Source: Salinicoccus roseus (GTDB lineage: Bacteria > Bacillota > Bacilli > Staphylococcales > Salinicoccaceae). Taken from it: a stretch of 64,000 bases of DNA. A program made the translations under genes and the position numbers. The DNA lies in assembly GCF_003814515.1 (NCBI RefSeq), contig NZ_RKQJ01000001.1:682001-746000 (forward strand). The letters run 5' to 3'. The notes beneath the pieces are model-generated. The model saw only the letters and a list, made by a program, of their open reading frames with translations, was not told where the DNA came from and made no database searches. Below, piece by piece: positions 39,711 through 46,491 of the stretch (position 1 is its first letter; every line of letters starts with the position of its first letter).

Positions 39711-39830
39711 TCAATTCATTGGAAAATTTTTTATAAATTCCATAAAACTAAAATAACCAAGTAAACCCAGGCCAAGGCCGACAATAATAACAACGATAAT
39801 AAGGATATTATATTTAGTTTTCCTATTCAT
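39711..39830 (-). CDS. 39-residue single-pass membrane microprotein
   Basis: MNRKTKYNILIIVVIIVGLG is the beginning; a positively charged start, one ~20-residue transmembrane helix and a short tail ending FPMN. The ATG has AAGGAGAGAGTTA directly ahead, a near-ideal ribosome site. It is 35 bases downstream of the next gene on the strand and may share its transcript. No family recognised. The strong ribosome site is the main support. Confidence 0.6.
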   Translation of the reverse strand: MNRKTKYNILIIVVIIVGLGLGLLGYFSFMEFIKNFPMN

Positions 39831-39865
39831 TAACTCTCTCCTTAGAGGGTTGTTTTCTAGTTTAT

Positions 39866-40111
39866 TTAAGATTCGCTAATTATCCAAAATACAGAAAATA
39901 ATAACATTAAAATACCAATCAAAAGGAATAATGCGTTTATGAAAAGAGTAACCTTTCCTAAGATACCTGTTTCTTTTTTAATACTTATCAGACTAAATAT
40001 TGTACCCAGTAGAGCGAATATAAAGGAAAAAATTATTGGATATAATGGTTCTGAACCAAAGTAAGGAACTATCACTAATAAAGGGCAAATAGCTGCCAAG
40101 TATTTAAACAT
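39866..40111 (-). CDS. Small three-helix membrane protein
   Basis: 81 residues from the ATG at 40111 (GGAGGGGACAAA upstream), consisting almost entirely of hydrophobic segments with a polar SIKKETG turn between the second and third. Its pattern, helix-IFSLISIKKETG-ILGKVTLFINALF, resembles two other small proteins at 45669-45956 and 46492-46761. Function unknown. Probably cotranscribed with the 39-residue protein. Confidence 0.6.
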   Translation of the reverse strand: MFKYLAAICPLLVIVPYFGSEPLYPIIFSFIFALLGTIFSLISIKKETGILGKVTLFINALFLLIGILMLLFSVFWIISES

Positions 40112-40201
40112 TTTGTCCCCTCCTCTTCCAATGCAATCTAGTAAGTACAATCCTTATTGAATACTCATATTTTCTCCTGTACTAATGTTACTATCATTAA
40201 A

Positions 40202-40714
40202 TTATTTGTGAAGCTTCCCTATCACCTCATCAACGTCATCCCACTCGTAAATCAGCTCATTGAATATTTCGCCGCCGATTTGAATTTCAACAGTATCGGT
40301 CAATTTTGCACCATAGTATTCATAAAAGCGACGGGTTTTATTGTCCTCGAGCACTTCGACATATATTTTCCCGTAGCCCACCTCTTTAAAATGCTTGAAC
40401 AGCTTCTCAAACATCATCTTTCCAATCCCCCTGCCCTGGAATTCCTCCAACAGGTAGATTGCTGTCAGGTCGCATGAATCATCTTTGCCATTCCGTGAGG
40501 CAAAGCCTGCAATCCCGCCGTCTTCACCCTCCGCAACAATGACATTACCCCTTTCTTCCTTGAGAACCCTGTTCCACATGCCGGTCCTTTCTTCATAGGA
40601 TAAATCGTTCAAATAACTGCCGGGTATGATTTCCTTGTAAGTCGTCCTCCAGCTGTCTACATGGACTTTTGCGATACCCGGCGCATCTTTCAATACCGCT
40701 TTTCTAATTTTCAT
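40202..40714 (-). CDS. GNAT family N-acetyltransferase
   Basis: 170 residues from the ATG at 40714 (AGGGG seven bases ahead). GNAT fold with acetyl-CoA loop FQGRGIGKMMFEKLF (Q/RxxGxG/A) and the C-terminal NKTRRFYEYYGAKLTD motif. Substrate unknown. A decayed copy of its 5' end sits 1.9 kb away at 38749-38862, so this gene family has duplicated locally. Confidence 0.88.
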   Translation of the reverse strand: MKIRKAVLKDAPGIAKVHVDSWRTTYKEIIPGSYLNDLSYEERTGMWNRVLKEERGNVIVAEGEDGGIAGFASRNGKDDSCDLTAIYLLEEFQGRGIGKMMFEKLFKHFKEVGYGKIYVEVLEDNKTRRFYEYYGAKLTDTVEIQIGGEIFNELIYEWDDVDEVIGKLHK

Positions 40715-40771
40715 CTCCATTCCCCTGTAAATCCGAATTTTGAACTGGCACACTCGTGCTTTTTCTAATTT

Positions 40772-41266
40772 TTAAATCAGCTTATACATGTAGTACTCAT
40801 TCACCGGCCTGCCGTCAATCATCAAAGAATGCACCTTCTCCCCTTCGATCACAAAACCCATCTTTTTATATAGATTGAACGCAGGGATGTTGTCCTTGAT
40901 GACCGTGAGCTCGAGCCTCGTGATGCCCTGATGCTCAGCCCATTCAAAAACGTGTTCAAAAAGCGATGAGGCGATTCCCCTGCCCCTGTAATCTGCATCC
41001 AAACCCAGCACAAGATAGGCGGAATGCTTCTTCCGATTGAGATTGTCTTTGAACGCAGCCATGAAGCCAGCAATATTTCCATCGATTTTAGCGACATGGA
41101 AATAAACCCCATCATCCTGTTTGAACTTTGCTATACCGCTCTGCTGGGCCTCCACGCTCGTCTGGCGCTCCCCGGGGTCATAGAGCATGTAACCTGAATC
41201 ATCCAGTTTCTTACACAGCTCCAAAAACTCTTTCGCATCTTCTTCGTTTAATTCTCTTATGATCAT
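40772..41266 (-). CDS. GNAT family N-acetyltransferase
   Basis: 164 residues, ATG after CAGGAGGCCATC. Acetyl-CoA loop YRGRGIASSLFEHVF and the NIPAFNLYKKMGFVIEGE motif are standard. Related to L-amino-acid/protein acetylases of the YkkB/RimI type; the substrate cannot be read from the sequence. GC content is higher than in the following AT-rich genes. Confidence 0.88.
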   Translation of the reverse strand: MIIRELNEEDAKEFLELCKKLDDSGYMLYDPGERQTSVEAQQSGIAKFKQDDGVYFHVAKIDGNIAGFMAAFKDNLNRKKHSAYLVLGLDADYRGRGIASSLFEHVFEWAEHQGITRLELTVIKDNIPAFNLYKKMGFVIEGEKVHSLMIDGRPVNEYYMYKLI

Positions 41267-41360
41267 GATGGCCTCCTGTTTAGCGAATAATACTCATTAA
41301 TGATACAATTATACCAAAAATGATTGAATTTTTAGACATCAATTGAAAAAGGGGGATAAA

Positions 41361-41405
41361 ATGTTCGAGCCAGAAGTAATTAAAACAGTACGGGTGTCAC
41401 TTTAG
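41361..41405 (+). pseudogene. Start of a gene cut off by an IS21-like end
   Basis: AAAAAGGGGGATAAA precedes ATG and the reading MFEPEVIKTVRVSL-stop; the stop arises inside the IS-like sequence that begins at 41395. Only ten native codons remain, too few to name the gene. A good ribosome site and no continuation suggest a truncated gene. Confidence 0.45.
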
Positions 41406-41445
41406 ACGCTATTTTGCACCTGTTTTCAAGTGCTATTTTGCACCG
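41395..41445 (+). mobile_element. Solo left end of an IS21-like element
   Basis: TGTCACTTTAGA followed by two direct repeats CGCTATTTTGCACC and TGCTATTTTGCACC, the arrangement of terminal TGTCA plus multiple transposase sites seen at IS21-family ends and in the ~154 bp elements nearby. No transposase or opposite end is found within this intergenic gap; 41446-41634 holds nothing else convincing apart from a short GC-richer stretch at 41470-41510. Confidence 0.6.
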
Positions 41446-41634
41446 TAATATATGTGAAAAAAGGTGGAACAAAGTCCTTTCGCGATGGCATGCGCCATGA
41501 AGATTTAAAGCCAAATAAGTAGAAATTAATGAGTCAACGAATCGCTTTTTCTACTATTACCTAGTTTATGTGAGGACATATGAAGCTAGCCAGCAATTAT
41601 TTTTGATATGGATGGGACATTTATTTAAATATTT

Positions 41635-42282
41635 TTAATTATTATTATTTTTTCTAAACATTACAAACGAATGTATATGCGGATATAGGACACATATAAT
41701 AATTGTAATCACTATTAGAGGACGATTGATAACATTCAACATCCCCATCACCAAAAATACTAATCCTATTATCATATATAATTTTCCTGTATTCCTATGG
41801 ATCTTTATCCAAACATCATCATTGGTAATGGTCCATGGATTTCTTATTCCAACAAACCAGTTTGTTGGAATTTTAGGCAAGTAGTTTCCGACAAACAAAA
41901 ATATAAAACCTATTGAACAAACAATAATAATCTGGATATTTATATCATATCCCATTGCATTTAATGCCAATAATACACTCACAATATATATTAATACTTC
42001 TGTTAAAAATATACTTATAAAATAAAAATTTTTAAAAACTGAATAAGCTGCTCTCTCTGGATCTATTTTAGGTTTAAGAATCCCTAATAAATAAACTATT
42101 AACATCAGCGAAACGAAAAATAATCCTGCCAGATATTTATTAGTCCCCCATCTCTCTTCTCCGGAGTATGTGAATTGCATGGGGATATGGTCTGGTAAAA
42201 AAGGAAGCGCAAAACCCCAAGTGATAATAGTTACTCCAATCATTATTAAAGAATACTTTGTTTGTTTGACTATATTAGTCAT
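41635..42282 (-). CDS. sdpI: SdpI-family membrane protein
   Basis: 215 residues, six hydrophobic segments. An N-terminal DUF1648-like stretch (LPFLPDHIPMQFTYSGE) is followed by the SdpI core GNYLPKIPTNWFVGIRNPWT. In Bacillus subtilis SdpI protects against the SdpC killing peptide and titrates SdpR. No sdpC-like toxin gene is seen nearby. It lies 19 bases behind sdpR with GAAGGAG ahead of its ATG. Confidence 0.82.
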   Translation of the reverse strand: MTNIVKQTKYSLIMIGVTIITWGFALPFLPDHIPMQFTYSGEERWGTNKYLAGLFFVSLMLIVYLLGILKPKIDPERAAYSVFKNFYFISIFLTEVLIYIVSVLLALNAMGYDINIQIIIVCSIGFIFLFVGNYLPKIPTNWFVGIRNPWTITNDDVWIKIHRNTGKLYMIIGLVFLVMGMLNVINRPLIVITIIICVLYPHIHSFVMFRKNNNN

Positions 42283-42301
42283 AAAATATCTCCTTCTTTC
42301 A

Positions 42302-42556
42302 TTAGTTGCTTAGTTTTATTAGCCAATGTATTAAATCTTCAACTATAGAAGCATGTAACTGATAATATATATATTTTCCGTCTTTTCGAAATCTTACTAA
42401 ATTCGCGTTTGTCAATATTTTTAAGTGTTGAGATATACTCGCCATACTAACATCGAAATGATCTGCTATTTCGGAAACAGTCATCTCCCCTTCTTTTAAC
42501 AACATTAATATTTCCCTTCTTGTAGGGTCTGCCATCGCTTTAAACGCATCTTTCAA
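42302..42556 (-). CDS. sdpR: ArsR-family autorepressor, SdpR-like
   Basis: 84 residues, TTG start with GGGGGGGAGGTAT ahead. Winged-helix ArsR domain: MADPTRREILMLLKEGEMTV, recognition helix VSMASISQHLKIL, and wing FRKDGKYIYYQ. It has no metal-binding cysteines, fitting SdpR rather than a metal sensor. It binds probably the 20-base palindrome in its own promoter. Immediately precedes sdpI. Confidence 0.85.
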   Translation of the reverse strand: MKDAFKAMADPTRREILMLLKEGEMTVSEIADHFDVSMASISQHLKILTNANLVRFRKDGKYIYYQLHASIVEDLIHWLIKLSN

Positions 42557-42573
42557 ATACCTCCCCCCCTAAC

Positions 42574-42619
42574 ATTTAAGCGTTTACTTAAATATAGAAT
42601 ACAATGATTTCCAGGTCAA
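42574..42619 (-). promoter_or_regulatory. sdpR-sdpI promoter with operator
   Basis: Minus-strand -35 TTGACC (42614-42619), 17-base spacer, -10 TATATT (42591-42596). The palindrome ATTTAAG-6-CTTAAAT (42574-42593) overlaps the -10, a typical ArsR-type operator. Confidence 0.75.
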
Positions 42620-42742
42620 ATTTTTAGAATAAATCTACTCTTAATTATTTTTAAATTATTATATTTTGACGAATTGTGACGTAAAAATAGTTTGATTTAA
42701 GTAGACCCTAAATAGACATTAGAGGGATATTGATTTCACTGG

Positions 42743-42896
42743 TGTCACTTTCGATGTTATTTTGCACTGATTTAAGCGATAATTTGCACTCTAGTTAAGA
42801 AGCCCAGCTAATCTTTTCACGAAGACAGCTGGGCTTTTAAAGTTAGTTATGCAAAATAACACTTAAGATATATGCAATTTACCGTCAATAATGACA
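42743..42896. mobile_element. Copy B of the ~154 bp IS21-end-like element
   Basis: Ends TGTCA...TGACA. Left: TTATTTTGCACT and ATAATTTGCACT as direct repeats; right: TGCAAAATAACA and TGCAATTTA, the same motif inverted. Centre: 10-base perfect hairpin AAGCCCAGCT/AGCTGGGCTT followed by TTT (42800-42838). No coding capacity. It looks like a MITE mobilised by an IS21-family transposase; 42897-43040 holds nothing recognisable. Confidence 0.78.
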
Positions 42897-43040
42897 CGCC
42901 TTTTTATCGTAAGTACTATTTTGTGTTTAAAACGGTCGTTTCTTATACTTTCATTTAGTAAAGTGTGAACATTGTAAAAATAGTAAATAATACTATTAGT
43001 TACATGAAAAGCTGTGTATAAAGTAAAACATTTAATTCTT

Positions 43041-43499
43041 CTAAGAATTTTCTTTTGCCCAATCGTTAATATTCAATCTGAAAAAATTCCCTACATAGAC
43101 ATTTCCATGATTGTCATGAGTTTTCTTATTTAAATAATCTTGAAACGTCTTACCTCTATCCTTATTTGCTATAAATTTACCAGCGTTTTCGTATGCTTCT
43201 TGGGTAACACAGATAGGTGAATTGTATTCTTTATATGCTAAGCCACACATTTTTGAGGCTCTATTAACAACATCTCCCATATAAACTAATTCTTCAATAC
43301 CGCTGCCACTAAAGCCAGCTTTTATTACTAAAGCCCTTCCTAAAGCTACCCCTATTCCGGCCTTGATTTCATCTAAATTGTCCCATTTCTTTTGGTACTT
43401 AACATTCAGTACCTTCATCATGGCATTAGACATAGATGCAGCTTGCAATGCTTCAATTACAGGAGATTCGACCTCCTCATTTTCTTCAAATATTTTCAA
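43041..43499 (-). pseudogene. Truncated class III nucleotide cyclase, Pycsar PycC-like
   Basis: 152 codons from a TTG with no ribosome site and a stop two codons earlier. The segment IKAGIGVALGRALVIKAGFS and VYMGDVVNRASKMCG is the C-terminal half of a class III cyclase catalytic domain, closest in feel to the pyrimidine cyclases of Pycsar antiphage systems (GSGI..LV.MGDVVN). The N-terminal half with the first metal-binding Asp is missing, and no effector gene (membrane or TIR protein) adjoins. Probably an inactive remnant. Confidence 0.62.
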
Positions 43500-43546
43500 A
43501 TACTTCTATATGTTTATGTACTTATAAAAGGAAGATGGAAAACTAA

Positions 43547-43580
43547 AAACACAACCTTTTTTTAACTAAGGTTGTGTTTT
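43547..43580. terminator. Hairpin between the cyclase remnant and the glutaredoxin gene
   Basis: AAAACACAACCTT (43547-43559) and AAGGTTGTGTTTT (43568-43580) form a perfect stem; T runs flank it on either strand. It lies upstream of both divergent genes, so it is probably the terminator of a gene now lost. Confidence 0.5.
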
Positions 43581-43641
43581 GGATAATTTATCTCTCTTTT
43601 ATATATGTAAGCCAAAACACGAAGAAAAGGAGAAGATAATC

Positions 43642-43896
43642 ATGAGTCATTTAGAACCTACTGTATATATCCAGGACACTTGTCTGCACTGTCACCGCCA
43701 AATTGATTGGATGGAGCAAGAAGGATATGCCTTTGTCACGAAAGAAGTATCGAATCCGGAGCATCGTGAGGAATTTTTTCAACAAGGGGGGACGGGAACG
43801 CCATTGACTGTTGTTATCAATTCAGACGGAGTCGCAACAGCGGTGCAAGGTTTTCAACCCAAGAAATTAGAAAGAATGCTGAAAGAAAATATTTAA
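43642..43896 (+). CDS. Glutaredoxin-like protein
   Basis: 84 residues from the ATG at 43642 (AAAGGAGAAGATAATC ahead). Thioredoxin-fold: VYIQDTCLHCHRQIDW gives the CxxC active site (Cys-Leu-His-Cys); GTPLTVV supplies the cis-proline. It is a small disulfide reductase of unknown target, similar to NrdH/YtpP-like glutaredoxins. A hairpin at 43878-43909 covers its 3' end. Confidence 0.85.
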   Translation: MSHLEPTVYIQDTCLHCHRQIDWMEQEGYAFVTKEVSNPEHREEFFQQGGTGTPLTVVINSDGVATAVQGFQPKKLERMLKENI

Positions 43897-43909
43897 TCTT
43901 TCTTTCAGC
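43878..43909 (+). terminator. Hairpin at the 3' end of the glutaredoxin-like gene
   Basis: Eleven-base stem GCTGAAAGAAA/TTTCTTTCAGC enclosing the stop codon, without a clear T tract. It may terminate weakly or stabilise the mRNA. Confidence 0.4.
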
Positions 43910-43967
43910 AGGTTGTGATTTATTACTTTGAACTCTCTTTTATAAGTAGAACATGTTTGAGAGAGAC

Positions 43968-44042
43968 GGCGATGTAGCCAAGTGGCAAGGCAAAGGTCTG
44001 CAAAACCTTGAATCCCCGGTTCGAATCCGGGTGTCGCCTCCA
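43968..44042 (+). tRNA. tRNA-Cys (GCA)
   Basis: Cloverleaf: acceptor 43968-43974 with 44032-44038 (two G:U pairs), anticodon arm 43993-44009 with loop CTGCAAA giving anticodon GCA at 44000-44002, T arm with GGTTCGAATCC, discriminator T44039 (the tRNA-Cys identity base), and encoded CCA at 44040-44042. It stands alone, and accessory genes follow directly. Confidence 0.96.
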
Positions 44043-44106
44043 TTTGATTGCAATCAATAGTGACAGCAGGGAGATCCCAGAAAAATAATATTAAGGAGTG
44101 TTTTTT

Positions 44107-44772
44107 GTGGCTAAATTGAATGTATTAGAGCCAGAAATTGTAGAAGAATTGTTAGATAGTTACCAGAAACGGAATAATAGCACTACGAATAACCTAGTTA
44201 AAACATTAGCAAATTATATTGGATCCTATTCCTTGGAAAATAGGAAAGGCTATAAAGCCCAGGTAAATGGGAAAGAAGTTAAATTTGTCATTTTAACTAA
44301 TGATGATAAATCCATGAAAGTAATTTACTCAAATAATGGTGGAAAAGAGAATCTATTGGGAAGTGCTATTAGTTATAATGGAGAAAAAGAGATTTTGCAT
44401 GGCTACCAAATTATTGATGGAAATGTTCAAAAAGTAAACGAATTTGAAATTAACGAGGAATTTTTGAAAAGATTTAATCAAATTCAAAATAATAAAGAAA
44501 TACCAGAAACAAGTGAAGGCCCAACAATTCAAGCTTCTTGTATTTATGGTAACTGGTGTGGCCCAGGATGTAGTGGCCCTGAAAGTCCAATAAGTCCTGT
44601 TGATACATGTTGCCAATCTCACGATAATTGTTATGGTGACCGTGGTTATTTTGCTTGCAGTTGTGATTCCGAATTACAAGGATGTTTAAACCCCTATGTA
44701 CTTCAAGGAAGTGAATGGGCTATTACTATATCACTCTGGTTTCAAGGCCAACCCTGCAATCCTTTCGCGTAA
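44107..44772 (+). CDS. Protein with C-terminal phospholipase A2-like domain
   Basis: 221 residues from the GTG at 44107 (AAGGAG nine bases ahead). Residues ~1-135 match nothing I know; they lack a signal peptide and are charged with a beta-rich middle. Residues ~145-195 carry a PLA2 core: calcium loop YGNWCGPGC, then DTCCQSHDNCY with catalytic His172-Asp173, then CSCDSEL. Ten cysteines in this part fit disulfides, so the domain should work outside the cytoplasm, although no export signal is evident. A toxin or bacteriocin-type effector is possible. Sits 65 bases behind tRNA-Cys. Confidence 0.75.
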   Translation: MAKLNVLEPEIVEELLDSYQKRNNSTTNNLVKTLANYIGSYSLENRKGYKAQVNGKEVKFVILTNDDKSMKVIYSNNGGKENLLGSAISYNGEKEILHGYQIIDGNVQKVNEFEINEEFLKRFNQIQNNKEIPETSEGPTIQASCIYGNWCGPGCSGPESPISPVDTCCQSHDNCYGDRGYFACSCDSELQGCLNPYVLQGSEWAITISLWFQGQPCNPFA

Positions 44773-44778
44773 TTAGAA

Positions 44779-44816
44779 AATTAAGCTGCCTCTCGTATTT
44801 GGAGGGGCAGCTTAAT
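44779..44816 (+). terminator. Terminator of the PLA2-domain gene
   Basis: Inverted repeat AATTAAGCTGCC (44779-44790) and GGCAGCTTAATT (44805-44816), with CTC/GAG pairs inside. The T tract is short (TTCTG). Confidence 0.6.
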
Positions 44817-44966
44817 TCTGTGTTTCAAGCATTTACATAACGAAGAAGATCCTGTTGAAAAACTGATAACATACAATGTTACTGTGCTAGCAAGATAATG
44901 ATCGATCCCATCAGTGCTTTAGATTCAAACACTATACTTGTTGAAATAGGCAGATTAGAGGGAGAA
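44817..44966 (+). other. Intergenic stretch with two broken coding fragments
   Basis: 44821-44898 reads CFKHLHNEEDPVEKLI and on to a stop, and 44898-44993 reads MIDPISALDSNTILVEIGRL and on to a stop. Both look like protein sequence but have no ribosome sites and are unrecognised. They may be gene remnants. Confidence 0.3.
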
Positions 44967-45023
44967 TTGATTTTTACATGCTATCCTTTATAGAGAAATT
45001 AATGTATAGTACACTATACATTA
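44967..45023 (+). promoter_or_regulatory. Promoter and operator of the XRE regulator gene
   Basis: -35 TTGATT (44967-44972), 16-base spacer, -10 TATAGA (44989-44994). Immediately downstream is a perfect 11-base inverted repeat, TAATGTATAGT-AC-ACTATACATTA (45000-45023), then the ribosome site AAGGAG. The palindrome is a probable autoregulatory operator of the XRE protein. Confidence 0.72.
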
Positions 45024-45036
45024 AGGAGTACAAGAA

Positions 45037-45243
45037 ATGAAGAATAATACAGACAATCGCATTCGGGAATATCGAAAAAAATCTGGATATACTCAACAAC
45101 AACTCGCAAAAAAAGTTGGAGTAACAAGATTAACCATAATTTCACTGGAGAAAAAACGATATGAGGCCTCCGTAGGACTGGCTATAAAAATTTCAAGGGT
45201 TTTTGCTTGTCCGGTGGAAGAACTCTTTATTGTGGAGGAATAA
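45037..45243 (+). CDS. XRE-family transcriptional regulator (YgzD-like)
   Basis: 68 residues, ATG after AAGGAGTACAAGAA. A bare Cro/CI helix-turn-helix: IREYRKKSGYTQQQLAKKVG, then TRLTIISLEKKRYEASVGLA. Short single-domain regulators of this type commonly precede a DUF2178 membrane protein, and one follows here two bases after the stop. It should bind the palindrome in its promoter. Confidence 0.88.
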   Translation: MKNNTDNRIREYRKKSGYTQQQLAKKVGVTRLTIISLEKKRYEASVGLAIKISRVFACPVEELFIVEE

Positions 45244-45245
45244 AC

Positions 45246-45650
45246 TTGGATTATGTCTATAGCTTTTTGCTAAAGATTTCTGTCTCAATTTTATTATTGA
45301 TTGCTACATTTAATGTTTGGAAGACGCCGAGTCCTGAAGTATTTAATTGGCTAATCCCCTTCATTGCATTATTTTGGATATTTATTACTATTTCTGAAGG
45401 AATTAGAATCAAAAGGGATAATAAATGGTTTGAGGAAAAAGAGGGACAAGACGAAAGGACTATAAATTATAGTTACAAAGCAGGATACATTACTTTCTGG
45501 ATTAATATAACGATATTATCTTTATTATTTTTTGTTTATAGCATTGTTGGTTTTTCTTTAATTCCACCTATGTCCGGACTTGTTATTTTAGTGTTTTTAA
45601 ATATTATTATGTTTTTTTGTATAAGGCTATTTTTTATTTTTTATCAGTAA
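45246..45650 (+). CDS. DUF2178-like membrane protein
   Basis: 134 residues from the TTG at 45246 (TGGAGGAATAAAC ahead). Four hydrophobic segments with a polar loop IKRDNKWFEEKEGQDERT between the second and third, the pattern of DUF2178 proteins encoded next to XRE regulators. Function unknown; an immunity or stress-sensing role is a guess from context. Confidence 0.7.
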   Translation: MDYVYSFLLKISVSILLLIATFNVWKTPSPEVFNWLIPFIALFWIFITISEGIRIKRDNKWFEEKEGQDERTINYSYKAGYITFWINITILSLLFFVYSIVGFSLIPPMSGLVILVFLNIIMFFCIRLFFIFYQ

Positions 45651-45668
45651 TGAATGGAGGAATTTTTA

Positions 45669-45956
45669 ATGAAAAACGAGAAGATAAACATCTTAGGAAT
45701 TGTTTCGATTTTAATCCCCACTATCGTATCAATACTCATTTTGAACTTCTTACTGGGAATTGTTCCCATAGAAAAAATCGAAGGACTCCCACTAGTTATG
45801 CCTATGTTTTTATGTCCAATAGGAGCAATTATTGGGTTTATCGCATATAGATATCGAAAAGATCAATTATCAATGATTGGCATTATTTTTAATATCATAT
45901 TATTCTTGTTCCCAATTGCGTATAACATCTTTGTCACACTAATATTTGGTGTATAA
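45669..45956 (+). CDS. Small three-helix membrane protein
   Basis: 95 residues from the ATG at 45669 (TGGAGGAATTTTTA ahead). Three hydrophobic helices with a basic turn AYRYRKDQ before the last. It resembles in layout the proteins at 39866-40111 and 46492-46761. It is 18 bases behind the DUF2178-like gene, so in the same operon. Function unknown. Confidence 0.65.
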   Translation: MKNEKINILGIVSILIPTIVSILILNFLLGIVPIEKIEGLPLVMPMFLCPIGAIIGFIAYRYRKDQLSMIGIIFNIILFLFPIAYNIFVTLIFGV

Positions 45957-45958
45957 AA

Positions 45959-46395
45959 GAATTTTGGAAAATCGCTCAAGTTGAAGATCCTTTTCGTGCA
46001 CAGTTTCCAATAGACGCCCGGCTGACTGAAGAATAGGACCATTGTGACCCTGAATGTGGCGTTGGTTTAACTGAAGGCGGAAACATTCCTATCAACGCAA
46101 CAGATAATCGTTGTCATAGCCATAACGCGCATTGGAGAGTTTTCGGCGACGATGTCCCTTGTGTGATGCAGAACTTATCACTTGCCTTGAAGGAGAAACA
46201 ACACCCTCACACACACTTCCTTCATATATTCCTACAACCGAATTTGAGGAACAAAATTCTGCGACTCTATTTTCGATATCTTACTCGATGTTAAACCACT
46301 TCTTTTTACTAAACCATTATGCTAAGGTAAAATGTTCAGAGAAGGTTGCTAATAGAAATACAAAATCTATCCTTATTATAGGGATAGATTTTTGA
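45959..46395 (+). pseudogene. Decayed phospholipase A2-like gene
   Basis: In one frame the DNA reads DPFRAQFPIDARLTEE, a TAG stop at 46034, then CGVGLTEGGNIPINATDNRC and HSHNAHWRVFGDD. A frameshift near 46165 moves to a second frame reading LCDAELITCLEGETTPSHTL and on to a stop at 46395. The calcium-loop CGxGL, the cysteine/HSHN region and CDAELI.CL pattern match PLA2 proteins such as that at 44107-44772. The stop, the frameshift and the missing start show it is broken; 46396-46491 holds nothing. Confidence 0.62.
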
Positions 46396-46491
46396 GCGTT
46401 TGCCTTACAGTGAATAGATGTAGATTCAAAATAAAGTTTGACTTTTTATAGTTGCAATCTTCAACAAACATGTCCATTACTTGAATAGTTT

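Noticed and set aside
43968-44042. tRNA-Cys as integration site with a duplicated 3' end (attL/attR)
   Set aside because: I looked for a copy of the tRNA 3' end downstream and saw none; no integrase gene is present. Only the position is suggestive.
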